Below, piece after piece: positions 1-10,163 of a stretch of 64,000 nucleotides of DNA (the first letter of the stretch is position 1; every line of letters starts with the position of its first letter). Where the stretch lies: NCBI GenBank assembly GCA_963721405.1, contig CAVRJA010000014.1, positions 248,001 through 312,000 on the forward strand, given 5' to 3'. Below the pieces are notes generated by a model. That model had not been told where the DNA came from. It saw only the letters and a program-made list of their open reading frames with translations, and did no database searches. This DNA comes from JAFNAG01 sp963721405 (lineage in GTDB: Bacteria; Acidobacteriota; UBA6911). Position numbers and translations under genes: made by a program.

Positions 1-627
1 CTGGCAGGCGACGTCTACGACTGGCTGGCGCAGTGGAACTATCCCGTGGTCGGATTCAGCTCCAGGGACTATCTCAAAAACCTGGGGTATGTCTCCGACA
101 CCACGACCACGACTCCACGGAGGCTGGTGCGGGATTACCAGTCGATCATCGGTTTTGCCGAGAGCCGCCTGGAGTTGCCGGCGTCGACCCCAATCATCCT
201 GGTAGGATTGTCGCGCGGCGCCGGGCTCTCCGTCGTCGCGGCGGGGCAGGGGGATCTGGGCTCGCACCTGGCCGGATTGCTGGCCATCGCCTTGACCAAG
301 GAAGAAGAGCATGTTTTCCGATACCGGTCCAGGGCGCTGCGTTCGGACGGGGACGCGCCGCGCCGCGAACGGGTCATGATCGAGACCTATCGTTACCTGA
401 ACCGGTTCGCCTCCCTCCCCGTCATGGTCCTTCAGTCCACCCATGACGGATATCTCCCGGCCGACGAGGCGCGCCGCTTGTTCGGCCCGGACACCGTGTT
501 TCGCAAGTTGCGCGCTGTGGAAGCCGCGAATCACGGCTTCCGCAACGGCTGCCATTCGCTGTATGCCGAGTGTGAAAGTGCGCTGAAGTGGATTACCGGA
601 TTGCTCGCCTCCAACCGGACTAACTAG
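1..627 (+). CDS. VirJ-like alpha/beta hydrolase, 3' part
   Basis: The reading frame is open from the first base, so the gene starts upstream of the window; 208 residues are visible. The sequence resembles the AcvB/VirJ family of exported or periplasmic serine hydrolases: an N-terminal strand reading PVVGFSSRDYL, a nucleophile elbow GLSRG with Ser at visible residue 71, a candidate catalytic Asp in STHDGYLP and a candidate His in AANHGF near the end. Family assignment rests on these motifs only; the substrate is unknown. The TAG stop at 625-627 is formed by the first bases of the family A repeat that follows, so the original C-terminus may have been slightly different. Confidence 0.6.
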   Translation: MAGDVYDWLAQWNYPVVGFSSRDYLKNLGYVSDTTTTTPRRLVRDYQSIIGFAESRLELPASTPIILVGLSRGAGLSVVAAGQGDLGSHLAGLLAIALTKEEEHVFRYRSRALRSDGDAPRRERVMIETYRYLNRFASLPVMVLQSTHDGYLPADEARRLFGPDTVFRKLRAVEAANHGFRNGCHSLYAECESALKWITGLLASNRTN

Positions 628-942
628 TTTCTGTCGCGAAACTCCCTGGCAGCGCAATCGGCGCGCAAGATCTTGGCCCCCGAGCTGGCCACGGCTTTAG
701 TCACAGGCTAGCGCGTAGCGCGCAGCCCCCGGTAGGATATCGCGCAGCGAGGAGCCCCGGAGGGCCCGGAGGGGCGACAGAAGCCTATGGCGCACATAGC
801 CTTTCGCCGGGGCTCGTTTAAATGCAATTGCCTACCGGGGGCCGCGCGTCGCTGAAAAGCGCCGCTTGCGCCCGGCTACTCTCTGGCGCCCCTCCTGGGC
901 GCTGTGCCCTGTGGCCGAACTCGAGTTTCGCGGCAGAAACTA
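625..942. repeat. Family A1 palindromic element, copy 1
   Basis: A 318-bp element bounded by inverted ends TAGTTTCTGTCGCGAAACTC (625-644) and its near-complement at 923-942. Each end is itself a small hairpin (AGTTTC, six-base loop, GAAACT). The interior is rich in REP-like palindromes of the type GAGCCCCGG...CCGGGGCTC. The whole element is the reverse complement of the element at 60228-60540, with small indels. No open reading frame is supported, so it is non-autonomous. Confidence 0.85.
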
Positions 943-973
943 ACCGGCGCTGATTCGTGGCGCCCTTTGTTTT

Positions 974-1003
974 TTGCATCGGGCCGCCACCTCCGGGTAC
1001 AAT
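974..1003 (+). promoter_or_regulatory. Possible sigma70-type promoter for the RidA-like gene
   Basis: TTGCAT at 974-979 and TACAAT at 998-1003 are separated by 18 bp and lie 36 bp before the ATG. Only the hexamers and spacing support this; no transcription start is known. Confidence 0.4.
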
Positions 1004-1039
1004 GGTGGGGAATTGCCGTCAACCTGAAGGAGCCAAACC

Positions 1040-2239
1040 ATGCGCCTGTTACTCTACGCCGTTGCGTTCCTGTCTGTCCTGGGATCTCCGGCCGCAGTTC
1101 AATCCACGCGACAAATCGTGAAGGTCGGCCCGGATCTGAAGACCCCCTTCAGCCCCGCAGTCAAGGCGGGCAACTTCCTCTATCTGTCCGGCGCCCTTGC
1201 CACTGACGACAAGGGGCAATTCGCCGGCGGCGACATCAAGGCACAGACGAAGCGGGTTCTGGACAATCTCTCACGCGTCCTCAAGGCGGGAGGCTCGCGG
1301 ATCGAAAACGTGGTCTCCTCGAGCGTCTATCTCAAGCGAGCTTCGGATTTCACGGCGATGAACGAAGTCTACCGGGGGTATTGGCCCAAGGATCCGCCCG
1401 CCCGGACTACGGTAGTGGCGAACCTGGCGATGCCGGACGCGCTCGTCGAAATCTCGATGGTGGCCGTGCCTGATGGCCGTGAGCGGCAGGTGGTACACCC
1501 GGCCGACTGGATCAAATCTCCCAACCCTTACAGTTACGGGATCCTTTCCGGGGACACGCTCTATCTGGCGGGACTGATCGCGCGCAACGGCAAGGACAAT
1601 TCCATGGTCGCCGGAGACATGAAAATCCAGACCCGGACGGCGATGGAAAATGCGGGTGAAATCCTGAAAGCCGCGGGAATGACCTATGCCGACGTCGTCA
1701 GCGCCCGCGTTTTCATCACCGACACCGCGTTCTTCCAGGACATGAACGGAGTCTACCGGAGTTGCTTCCCCAAGGATCCGCCTGCCCGCGCGACCGTCAG
1801 GGCAGGCCTCACCAGCCCTGAAGCGGTTGTGGAGATTACCCTCATGGCCGTGAAAGGCGGCGTCCGGGAAGCCATCAACCCGCCAAATCCCGACGGCAGC
1901 CCGGCGCAACCGAACCCGAACCTGAGTTCTGCAATCCGCATCGGCAACCGTCTCTTTCTGTCCGGCATGCTGGGCAATGACGCAAGCAACAAGGGGGACG
2001 CGAAAGGACAGACCCGGGCAACCCTGGCCCGGATCGCACGCACGCTCAAGGCGGCGGGATTTGACTGGAAAGACATCGCGGAGGGGACGGTCTACATCAC
2101 CGACATGAAAAACTTCAGCGCCATGAACGAAGCCTATCGGGAAGTCTTCACTTCCGACTTTCCTGCGCGGGTCAGCGCCGAAACCGGGCTGGTGAGTCCG
2201 GACGGCCTCGTCGAAATAATGTTTAACGCGATAAAGTGA
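1040..2239 (+). CDS. Exported protein with three tandem RidA (YjgF/YER057c/UK114) domains
   Basis: The 399-residue protein starts with a Sec-type signal peptide (hydrophobic residues about 3-20, likely cleavage near AVQS). It then repeats the RidA fold three times, roughly residues 25-145, 150-270 and 280-399. Each unit ends in the family's signature: DPPARTTV, DPPARATV and DFPARVSA, each followed by a VEI strand, so the Arg that RidA proteins use to bind the carboxylate of enamine/imine substrates is kept in all three. Classical RidA is a single-domain cytosolic homotrimer; here a trimer could be built from one exported chain. The start is supported by AAGGAG 6-8 bases before the ATG. The natural substrate outside the cytoplasm is unknown. 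Confidence 0.85.
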   Translation: MRLLLYAVAFLSVLGSPAAVQSTRQIVKVGPDLKTPFSPAVKAGNFLYLSGALATDDKGQFAGGDIKAQTKRVLDNLSRVLKAGGSRIENVVSSSVYLKRASDFTAMNEVYRGYWPKDPPARTTVVANLAMPDALVEISMVAVPDGRERQVVHPADWIKSPNPYSYGILSGDTLYLAGLIARNGKDNSMVAGDMKIQTRTAMENAGEILKAAGMTYADVVSARVFITDTAFFQDMNGVYRSCFPKDPPARATVRAGLTSPEAVVEITLMAVKGGVREAINPPNPDGSPAQPNPNLSSAIRIGNRLFLSGMLGNDASNKGDAKGQTRATLARIARTLKAAGFDWKDIAEGTVYITDMKNFSAMNEAYREVFTSDFPARVSAETGLVSPDGLVEIMFNAIK

Positions 2240-2298
2240 AATATAACGAGTAGGGCAGGCGTACGCGGAGGCGGGTGCCGTTGCACGGTGCGGGAAAA

Positions 2299-2800
<502 letters not shown>

Positions 2801-2842
2801 GACCACCGAACCCAAAACCCCCAACCCCCAATCCCTGCCGTT

Positions 2843-4000
2843 TCAGTCCAGCCGTTTGTGGAAGCGCAGGGCGCTCAAGCCGAGAATCGCGGTCCCGAAC
2901 ACCAGGAGCGCCAGGAACTGCGGCCACAGCGCTTCCATTCCGGTTCCCTTCAGAAAGAGGCTGCGCACGATCTCCAGGAAATAGCGCAGCGGATCGAGGT
3001 AGGTCAGGTACTGCGCCGGAAGCGGCATGTTGCGGATCGGGAAGCTGAAGCCGCTCAGCAGCAACGCCGGCATGAAAAAGAAGAACGTGCTCATCATCGC
3101 CTGCTGTTGGGTGCGCGAGATGGTCGAGATGAATAGCCCGATGCCGAGGGTGGTCAGCAGGAAAAGCATGGAGCTGGCCAGAAGCAGAAGCGGATTGCCG
3201 CGGAAGGGAATCCTGAAAATCAGCAGAGCGGCTGCCGTGACCAGGATCATCTGCAGGATCCCGGCGAGTGCGAAGGGAAGAAGTTTGCCGAGTATGAGTT
3301 CGATGGGCCGGAGGGGAGTTACCATCAGCTGCTCCATCGTGCCGATTTCCTTTTCCCTGACGATGCTCATCGCGGTCAGCATGATTGTCACCAGAGCGAT
3401 GATATTGACGATGACCCCCGGGACGAAGTAGGCGCGGCTCCTGAGGTCGGGGTTGAACCACACGCGGTTCTGCACAATCAGCCCGGAAGAAGCGAGGGGA
3501 ACTGGCGCGCCTGCTCCTTCGGTGCGGGCCATGATGCGGGCATTCCGCTGCCCCTGCTGCACGGCGCCGGCATAGGCGGCTACAGTCTGAGAAATGTAGT
3601 TGGAGACGATCCCGGCGGTATTCGAGTTAGTCCCGTCGACCAGGATCTGGACACCGGCGGCGCCGCCCCGGTAAATGTCTCGTGCGAATCCCGGAAGAAC
3701 ACGCACGACGGCCTTGATCTGTCCCCGGTCGAGCTCGGCGGCGATCTGGTCCTCGCTGGTGAGCACCTCTTGCACGGTGAAGTACTTCGAGCCTTGGAAC
3801 GCGGACAGCAGCGCCCGGCTTTCCGCGGTGCGGTCCATGTCCATCCAGGCGATCCCGCTGCGTTCGACGTCCATGTTCACGGCGTATCCGAAAATAATAA
3901 GCTGGATCAGGGGAGGCCCGATGAGCAACCCGCGGCTACGAAAATCACGCAGCGTTTGATAGAGCTCTTTCCGGAAGATTTCCTTGATCCGTTCCCACAT
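2843..4000 (-). CDS. ABC-2 type efflux permease (YbhR/YhhJ-like)
   Basis: This 385-residue inner-membrane permease has the ABC-2 layout: one N-terminal membrane helix (about residues 20-40), a large periplasmic domain (about 45-170), then five helices, with the family motif NIIALVTIMLTAMSIVREKEIGTMEQL before helix 2-3 region. It is homologous to the gene just upstream (4006-5139), and the two probably form a heterodimer driven by the two ATPases of the same operon. It is the last gene of the seven-gene cluster. The start is set at the ATG at 3998-4000, six bases after the preceding stop; in-frame sequence further upstream lies inside the other permease and is not coding. Confidence 0.88.
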   Translation of the reverse strand: MWERIKEIFRKELYQTLRDFRSRGLLIGPPLIQLIIFGYAVNMDVERSGIAWMDMDRTAESRALLSAFQGSKYFTVQEVLTSEDQIAAELDRGQIKAVVRVLPGFARDIYRGGAAGVQILVDGTNSNTAGIVSNYISQTVAAYAGAVQQGQRNARIMARTEGAGAPVPLASSGLIVQNRVWFNPDLRSRAYFVPGVIVNIIALVTIMLTAMSIVREKEIGTMEQLMVTPLRPIELILGKLLPFALAGILQMILVTAAALLIFRIPFRGNPLLLLASSMLFLLTTLGIGLFISTISRTQQQAMMSTFFFFMPALLLSGFSFPIRNMPLPAQYLTYLDPLRYFLEIVRSLFLKGTGMEALWPQFLALLVFGTAILGLSALRFHKRLD

Positions 4001-4005
4001 AAGCG

Positions 4006-5139
4006 TCAAGCGACCTTCTGTTTGAGTTTCCGTGTGGCGACAAGAAACACGATGGTTGCATAAGCGAAAAGCAGCGCCGCCTCCCCCCAGAGGATTCCCG
4101 CGCCGACACTGCGGAGAAAAACTCCTTTGAGAATGGTGACGAAGTAGCGGGCCGGAAAGACGTAAGTGATGATCTGGATGATGTGGGGCATGTTCTCGAT
4201 GTCGAAGATGAAGCCTGAAAGCAGGAATGCCGGCAGGAAGGACGTCAGCACACCCACCTGGTAGGCCAGCAGCTGCGACCTCACGAGGGCCGAAATCAGG
4301 ATTCCCCAGCACAGGCTCCCGACGAGAAAGACAGAGCTCGTGAAGGCGAGGAACAGGAGATCGCCGCGCAAGGGCACGCGGAAGATCGTGACCCCGGTGA
4401 CGACCGCTACCAGCATGTCAATGACGCCCAGGGTGAAGAACGCGGCCATTTTTCCGAGGACTACCTCCGATGCCCGCAACGGTGTGGACAGGAGCTGCTC
4501 CATGGTCCCCATTTCCCACTCGCGCGCGATCGTCAGGGATGTGAGCAACGCCGCGATAATCTGCAGGATGACGGCAATCAGCCCCGGGACGATGTAGTTC
4601 TTGGATTTCAGATCGGGGTTGTACCAGATGCGCAGTTGAGGTTGGATGGGAGAGCTCAGGGCTCCGCCGCCCCGGCGATTCTGTGCGCCCGCGCGCAATG
4701 AAAGGTCATAGCTCTGGAGCAACGACCGGGAGTAGCCGAGGGCGATCGATGCGGTGTTGGAATCGCTGCCGTCGAGCAGCAGCTGGACCGGGGCGCCTTC
4801 TCCGGTCAGCAATTTCCGGGAATAATCTGCGAATACAACCACTCCGAGCAGGCACTCGCTCCGGTCGATGGCCGCCTCGATTTCCCCGTAGGTGCCCGCC
4901 GTGCGCAGGATCTGAAAATAGCGGGAGCCCTGAAACCGGGAGATCAGCTCCCGGCTTTCCGGGGTCCGATCGGCATCATAAATGATCGTCGGGATGCGAT
5001 CGATGTCGAGGGTCAAAGCGTAACCGAACAAGAGGAGCATGAGCAGGGGAAGCGCGAGCGCCATGACCAGGCTCCGCGGGTCCCGCAGGATATGCAGGAA
5101 TTCCTTCCGGGCGACAGCCCGGGTCCGGCGCAAATTCAT
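4006..5139 (-). CDS. ABC-2 type efflux permease (YbhS-like)
   Basis: A 377-residue ABC-2 permease: positively charged N-terminus with VARKEFLHILRDPRSL (the cytosolic coupling helix typical of YbhS/YhhJ), a first membrane helix at about residues 25-42, a periplasmic domain, and five C-terminal helices preceded by TIAREWEMGTMEQLL. Its ATG overlaps the stop of the upstream ATPase (ATGA), indicating translational coupling. It would pair with the downstream permease to form the transmembrane channel of a drug or small-molecule exporter. The substrate cannot be told from sequence. Confidence 0.88.
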   Translation of the reverse strand: MNLRRTRAVARKEFLHILRDPRSLVMALALPLLMLLLFGYALTLDIDRIPTIIYDADRTPESRELISRFQGSRYFQILRTAGTYGEIEAAIDRSECLLGVVVFADYSRKLLTGEGAPVQLLLDGSDSNTASIALGYSRSLLQSYDLSLRAGAQNRRGGGALSSPIQPQLRIWYNPDLKSKNYIVPGLIAVILQIIAALLTSLTIAREWEMGTMEQLLSTPLRASEVVLGKMAAFFTLGVIDMLVAVVTGVTIFRVPLRGDLLFLAFTSSVFLVGSLCWGILISALVRSQLLAYQVGVLTSFLPAFLLSGFIFDIENMPHIIQIITYVFPARYFVTILKGVFLRSVGAGILWGEAALLFAYATIVFLVATRKLKQKVA

Positions 5140-6083
5140 GATGCCTTTCGCTCCTCGTCCTCGATGAGGGACACGAACACGTCCTCCATCGAAGGCGGAA
5201 TCATCTCGAGACTCTTGATCTGGATTCCCCTCGCCGACAATGCCCCCCGGATGCGCCGGCCGGCCTCGTCAGGATCCTGAACAGTGACATGAAGGCCTCC
5301 GCCGAAGACGGCCACGTCCAGGATGCCCGGCTCTTTCTCGATGGCCCTCAGGCTGCCCAGCGGATCGGAAGACTCCAGGTTCATCAGCGAGTGCGCCTGC
5401 AGCGTTTCTTTCAATGTTTCCGGGGCATCGAGCGCGATGATCTTGCCGCGGTACATGAGCGCGAGCCGGTGGCAGTACTCCGCTTCGTCCATGTAGTGAG
5501 TGCTGACGAAGATGGTGTGCCCGGCATCGGAAAGCTCGTAGATGAGGGCCCAGAACGCCCGGCGGGCGATCGGGTCGACGCCGGAAGTCGGCTCGTCCAG
5601 GAACAGGATTGGCGGGCGGTGCAGGATCGCGCAGCCGAGCGCGAGGCGCTGCTTCCACCCTCCCGAGAGGGTGCGGGTCGGGGCCGCGCGCCGTTCTTCG
5701 AGCCCCGCCATGCGCAGGGCGTGGTCTTTGCGCTCCTGCCGCAGCGACCGGGGAACGCGATAAATGCCGCTGAAAAAATTGATGTTCTCCTCTACCGTCA
5801 GGTCGTCATAGAGCGAAAACCGCTGCGACATGTAACCGATATTCTTGCGGACCTCTTCCGGCGCCAGGGAAACGTCCAGTCCGCCCACGAGCGCACGCCC
5901 ACCCGAAGGCTTGAGCAGCCCGCACAGAACGCGGATTGTCGTCGACTTGCCGGCGCCGTTCGGGCCGAGGAATCCGAAGATCTCTCCCCGGCCGACCGAA
6001 AACGACACATGGTCGACCGCACAAAAGGTACCGAAGCACTTCGTCAGGTTCTCGACCTCGACCGCCGGGTTCTCTTGCTTCAT
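5136..6083 (-). CDS. ABC transporter ATP-binding protein, second ATPase of the YbhF-like pair
   Basis: The 315-residue protein has all ATPase motifs: Walker A GPNGAGKS, Q-loop YMSQRF, signature LSGGWKQR, Walker B ILFLDEPTSGVDP and switch His in STHYMDEAE. The C-terminal ~80 residues are the extra domain seen in drug-exporter ATPases of the CcmA/YbhF type. In E. coli YbhF the two ATPase halves are fused in one chain; here they are separate adjacent genes. The ATG at 6081-6083 is preferred; an in-frame TTG at 6104 would add seven residues. The stop overlaps the start of the next permease gene. Confidence 0.88.
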   Translation of the reverse strand: MKQENPAVEVENLTKCFGTFCAVDHVSFSVGRGEIFGFLGPNGAGKSTTIRVLCGLLKPSGGRALVGGLDVSLAPEEVRKNIGYMSQRFSLYDDLTVEENINFFSGIYRVPRSLRQERKDHALRMAGLEERRAAPTRTLSGGWKQRLALGCAILHRPPILFLDEPTSGVDPIARRAFWALIYELSDAGHTIFVSTHYMDEAEYCHRLALMYRGKIIALDAPETLKETLQAHSLMNLESSDPLGSLRAIEKEPGILDVAVFGGGLHVTVQDPDEAGRRIRGALSARGIQIKSLEMIPPSMEDVFVSLIEDEERKAS

Positions 6084-6156
6084 GATCTTTCTTTCCCCCA
6101 GCAACCATGGGTGCGGAATCGTTCTCCCGTCGTCTTTGGCCTGATCCTGGTTTCCA

Positions 6157-7104
6157 TCATGCCTGGCCTTCCTGTTGCGCCTTGCGGATCAAGGCGATAA
6201 ACGCATCCTCGAGTGAGGGCACAATCCGCTTGATTCCCGTCACAGGCATCCCCCGGGTCCCGATTTCCTCTTTCAATCGATCCGCCGACATCTTCGCAGG
6301 CGAAAGGAACAGGTGGAGAACGGCGCCGGCGGGCTCGACGCTCAAAACTCCCGGGACGTTCGCGAGGGCCTCCCTGGCGCGGCGCAAGTCCGGTGATTTG
6401 ACTTCGTAGCACTCCTCATCGAGATTCCGCTTGAGGGAGTCGGGCGCTTCGCAGCGGATGAGCCTCCCCTGGTGCATCAGGCCGACACGGTTGCAGCGTT
6501 CCGCCTCGTCGAGATATGCGGTGGTGATGACGACCGTCAGGCCGTCCTTCACCAGTTGATACAGGATCGCCCAGAAATCCCGCCGCGAAACCGGATCGAC
6601 GCCGTTGGTAGGCTCATCGAGGAAGAGCACCTTCGGGTGGTGCAGGAGCGTGCACATGAGCGCTAGTTTCTGCTTCATCCCCCCGGAAAGATTGCCTGCC
6701 ATTCTGTCGCGGAACGGTTCCATTCGGGTCATGCGCAGAAGCTGCACCGTTAGCGCATCCCGGTCGGCCCGGGAGATGCCGAACAGTTCGGCATAAAACC
6801 ACAGATTCTCCTGGACACTCAAATCGACATAGAGCCCGAAGCGCTGTGCCATGTAACCGATGCTGTCTTTCACGGAGTCGAGTTCGTGCCGGACGTCGTG
6901 GCCCGCCACCCGGGCATCGCCCGATGTCGGATCGAGCAGGCCGCAGAGCAGGCGGAGGGTGGTGGTCTTGCCCGCCCCGTCCGGGCCGACCAGCCCGAAG
7001 ATTTCGCCGTTCTCGACCCGGAGGGTGAGGCGATCTACGGCGGTCAATGAACCAAAACGGCGGGTCAACTCGTTGGCCTCGACCATTCCTTGGTGGTCAT
7101 TCAT
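6157..7104 (-). CDS. ABC transporter ATP-binding protein, first ATPase of the YbhF-like pair
   Basis: The 315-residue ATPase has Walker A GPDGAGKT, Q-loop YMAQRF, signature LSGGMKQK, Walker B VLFLDEPTNGVDP and, at the switch position, TTAYLDEAE, where the usual His (TH) is replaced by Ala (TA). The partner at 5136-6083 keeps its His, so the two sites of the presumed heterodimer may differ in activity. Three in-frame ATGs are possible (7122, 7104, 7086); 7104 is chosen because 7122 lies directly against a repeat array. The gene follows the HlyD-like gene across the family B element. Confidence 0.85.
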   Translation of the reverse strand: MNDHQGMVEANELTRRFGSLTAVDRLTLRVENGEIFGLVGPDGAGKTTTLRLLCGLLDPTSGDARVAGHDVRHELDSVKDSIGYMAQRFGLYVDLSVQENLWFYAELFGISRADRDALTVQLLRMTRMEPFRDRMAGNLSGGMKQKLALMCTLLHHPKVLFLDEPTNGVDPVSRRDFWAILYQLVKDGLTVVITTAYLDEAERCNRVGLMHQGRLIRCEAPDSLKRNLDEECYEVKSPDLRRAREALANVPGVLSVEPAGAVLHLFLSPAKMSADRLKEEIGTRGMPVTGIKRIVPSLEDAFIALIRKAQQEGQA

Positions 7105-7124
7105 TCTGTTTCCGTCCCTCATAA

Positions 7125-7431
<307 letters not shown>

Positions 7432-7435
<4 letters not shown>

Positions 7436-8631
7436 TGTTTTCCGAGCGGACTCGTGGTGTCGGAGAGAACGATCTCTGCCTCGGCCGGCATATTCAGCTT
7501 CAGCTCGTGCTGTGGGTTTTCAACTTCAATCTTGATGCGATAGACGAGCTTCACCCGTTCATCGGGCGTCTGGATCTGCTTGGGGGTGAACTCTGCTTCC
7601 GACGAGATGAAAGTGATCTTTCCCCAGTAGACCTTGCCGGGAAACGAATCGGTGGTTATCCCGACCTTCATTCCGAGTTTGACGCGGCCGAGATCCTGCT
7701 CTCCAACATAGGCCCTCAACCAGGGGCGGTCCAACTCCCCGATTGTGAGGAAGGTCGTTCCGGGCGCCAGCACCTCACCCGCTTCCGCCGACTTGACGAG
7801 CACCACGCCGTCTACGGGCGAGACTGCCACGGCGTCGGCGAGCTGCGCGTCGACAACGGCCACCTGGGCTCGTGCCTGCTCCACCTGTGCGCGGCGGGTG
7901 TTCATTTCCTGCTCCAGGCGTTTGAGCTCCAGCCGGGATGCCTCGGTCATCTGCAAGTTGGCCTGTGCTTGCGCGACCTGAGCTCGAGCCGCCTCGATTT
8001 CCTCCTTGCGAGGGCCTTCGAGCACAAGCGCACGCCGCTCCTCCGCCTGCCGGAGTGCTGCTGCGGTCGCGTCGAAGCGGGACCGGTACTGATCGAACTG
8101 GGCCGTGGATATGTCGTCGTTCTTGTACAGGACCTGCGCTCGCTCCCAATCCTGCCGGGCCTGCTGGTGCTGCGTCTGCAATTCTTCGACCATGGCTTCG
8201 GCCTGCCGGATCTCCTGTGTCCTGGATCCGGCCCGCAAGTCGCGGAGCCTCGCCTCCGCCTGTAATATCTGGGCCTGGCGCAAACTGATTTCCGCCGCGA
8301 TGGCGGTCTTCTGCCGCTCGATGCTCGTCTGCAGTTGGGGGATCTGCGATTCGGCCGCCGCCAGGGCCGCCAGGTCGCGGTTCTTTTGACTCTCGAGCTG
8401 AGCGGTCTCGAGGTGCGCCAGGATCATCCCTTCGCTCACTGCGCCGCCTTCGTCGACCTCCAGTCTGCTGAGCTTGCCGGAAATCTTGAATGCCATGTCC
8501 ACCTGGGTCAGCTCAATATTGCCGTACAGCTTGAGGCTGCCTGCCGCTTCGCGTTGCCAGAAACTGCAGGCGGGAAAAAAGGCGCTGCCGAGCAGCACCG
8601 TCGAGAGAGTCCCCACGCGCGTCCAATTCAT
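7432..8631 (-). CDS. HlyD/YbhG-family periplasmic adaptor lipoprotein of an efflux pump
   Basis: This 399-residue membrane-fusion protein begins with a lipoprotein signal ending in the lipobox FPAC, then a lipoyl-like half (about residues 35-75, GKLSRLEVDEGGAVSEG), a long alpha-helical coiled-coil hairpin rich in Gln, Ala, Glu and Arg (about 80-270), the second lipoyl half (SPVDGVVLVKSAEAGEVL) and a beta-barrel domain. It would bridge the inner-membrane ABC complex and the TolC-like channel encoded just upstream. The start is supported by AGGAGG about 9 bases before the ATG; sequence further upstream in frame is not needed. The stop codon lies in the last unit of a heptamer repeat array. Confidence 0.9.
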
Positions 8632-8711
8632 GATCGATTGCCTCCTGATCTGCGCCGATGAGGCGGAAATCGGGCGGGGCGCCGCCCGAGCCGCCGCTGC
8701 CGGCGGCCGCA

Positions 8712-10094
8712 TCACTGTACCAGCCGGCGGATTGTGCCGGTCGCGGCCGCGAGGTTGATGCGCGCGATGCCGTACGCGAACAGCGCCGTAATCCGGTTCT
8801 CACGCGCGCGCTCCAGCCGGGTCTGGGCGTCCGTAACCTCGAGGCCCGGGCTTGCGCCCGCACTGTAGCGCCTCTGCGCCTGGGCGACCTCATTTTCCGC
8901 CAACGAGAGCCCCTCCTCGGCGGTCTTGACCTGTTCGCCTGCCGACCGCAGGCTGTCGAGCGAGAGCCGGACCTCCAGCTCGATCTGCGCGCGCAGATCC
9001 TCGCTCCGGATCAATTCCTGTCGGTACTGCGATGCGCTCTGCGCCCTGCGGGCATCGAGACGGCCGCCATCAAACACCGGCAGTTGAAGGGAAACGCCGT
9101 ACGTGCGCGTCGGGATAGAATTGTCGATGCCGGTCCCGATGGCGCCGTAGTCGGCAAAGAAATTAAGGGACGGAAGACGGTCCATGCGCGACGCGCTTTG
9201 AAGCAGCCGGGCCGTCTCCAGCCGCTTATTCTGGGCCTGCCAGTCCGCGCGCGCTTCAAGCGCCGTGTGCAGGGCCTCCTGTACCGTCTGGGGTTCAGCC
9301 GGGACGAAGGAGAGTTTATCGGTCAGTTCGAGCGGCCGGTCCATTTCCAGGTGCATGGCACGCATCAGCTTCAGGCGGGCCCCGGCCAGTCCGTTCTGCG
9401 CGACCAGCAACCGCTGCCTCTCGTTTTCCATCTGCACTCGGGCGCGGGTGACCTCGATCCCGGTTCCGGTCCCCGCCGCCTTCTGATCGACGGCCAGCTT
9501 GAGCAGCGCCTCTCCCAGCGTGATGTCTGCCTGCGTCGCCTCGACCGCCGCCTCCGCGCGGACGGCTTCCAGGTAAGCGCGGGAGACCTCCGAACGAACA
9601 TCATCCCGGGCGCTTTCCTTTTCCGTTTCAGCCTGGCGGATCCCCGACCGCGATGCCTGATACCGGCGGATGGAGCCCAGGTTGAGGATCGTCTGGCTTG
9701 CCGTCGCCCGCGCGTCGAAGACGCTGAACGGGCCGACCCTGACGGGGAAATTGAATCCCGGTACGGGCAGGTTCAGGTGAATGCCGAACGCTTCCAGGTT
9801 GCGTGTCACGCTCTGATCCGCCACCGAGGCCGAGACGTTGGGAAGCAGGGCCGCACGCGCTTCATCCGAACGCGCCCGCGCCTGGGCCAGCAGCTCTTCT
9901 GCAAGCTGGATGCGCGAATTGCCGTCCGGGGCCATAGCGACCGCGACCGCGTCTTTGAGGGACAGGCGAAGCAGTGGAGCAGGCGCCGCTGCCTGCGGCG
10001 GTTGGCCGGCTGCTCCGGCGCCGCCCTGGGCCCCGGCACCGGCCGGGATCAGGATCAGGGCCAGGAGCCAGCACCATGCAGTTCGATCCGTCAT
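8712..10094 (-). CDS. TolC-like outer-membrane efflux protein
   Basis: The 460-residue protein has a signal peptide (hydrophobic LLALILIPAGAGAQ), an Ala/Pro/Gly-rich linker, and two internally similar OEP halves made of long amphipathic helices and short strands, starting with LRLSLKDAVAVAMA and ending with a conserved INLAAATGTI segment. This is the usual composition of the TolC/CusC trimeric tunnel. It is the first structural gene after the TetR regulator and is followed 80 bp later by the adaptor gene, so it most likely serves this efflux system. The ATG at 10092-10094 is chosen; two in-frame GTG codons directly upstream are alternatives. Confidence 0.9.
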   Translation of the reverse strand: MTDRTAWCWLLALILIPAGAGAQGGAGAAGQPPQAAAPAPLLRLSLKDAVAVAMAPDGNSRIQLAEELLAQARARSDEARAALLPNVSASVADQSVTRNLEAFGIHLNLPVPGFNFPVRVGPFSVFDARATASQTILNLGSIRRYQASRSGIRQAETEKESARDDVRSEVSRAYLEAVRAEAAVEATQADITLGEALLKLAVDQKAAGTGTGIEVTRARVQMENERQRLLVAQNGLAGARLKLMRAMHLEMDRPLELTDKLSFVPAEPQTVQEALHTALEARADWQAQNKRLETARLLQSASRMDRLPSLNFFADYGAIGTGIDNSIPTRTYGVSLQLPVFDGGRLDARRAQSASQYRQELIRSEDLRAQIELEVRLSLDSLRSAGEQVKTAEEGLSLAENEVAQAQRRYSAGASPGLEVTDAQTRLERARENRITALFAYGIARINLAAATGTIRRLVQ

Positions 10095-10163
10095 CGTCAC
10101 CACCGTTGTGCAAAGGCGCGCCGCCCCGCACGGGCGAAGCGCGCAAAAAAAGTTTTGCCGGTT

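Noticed and set aside
5289..6200. 303-codon plus-strand frame
   Set aside because: Antisense of a clear ABC ATPase gene.
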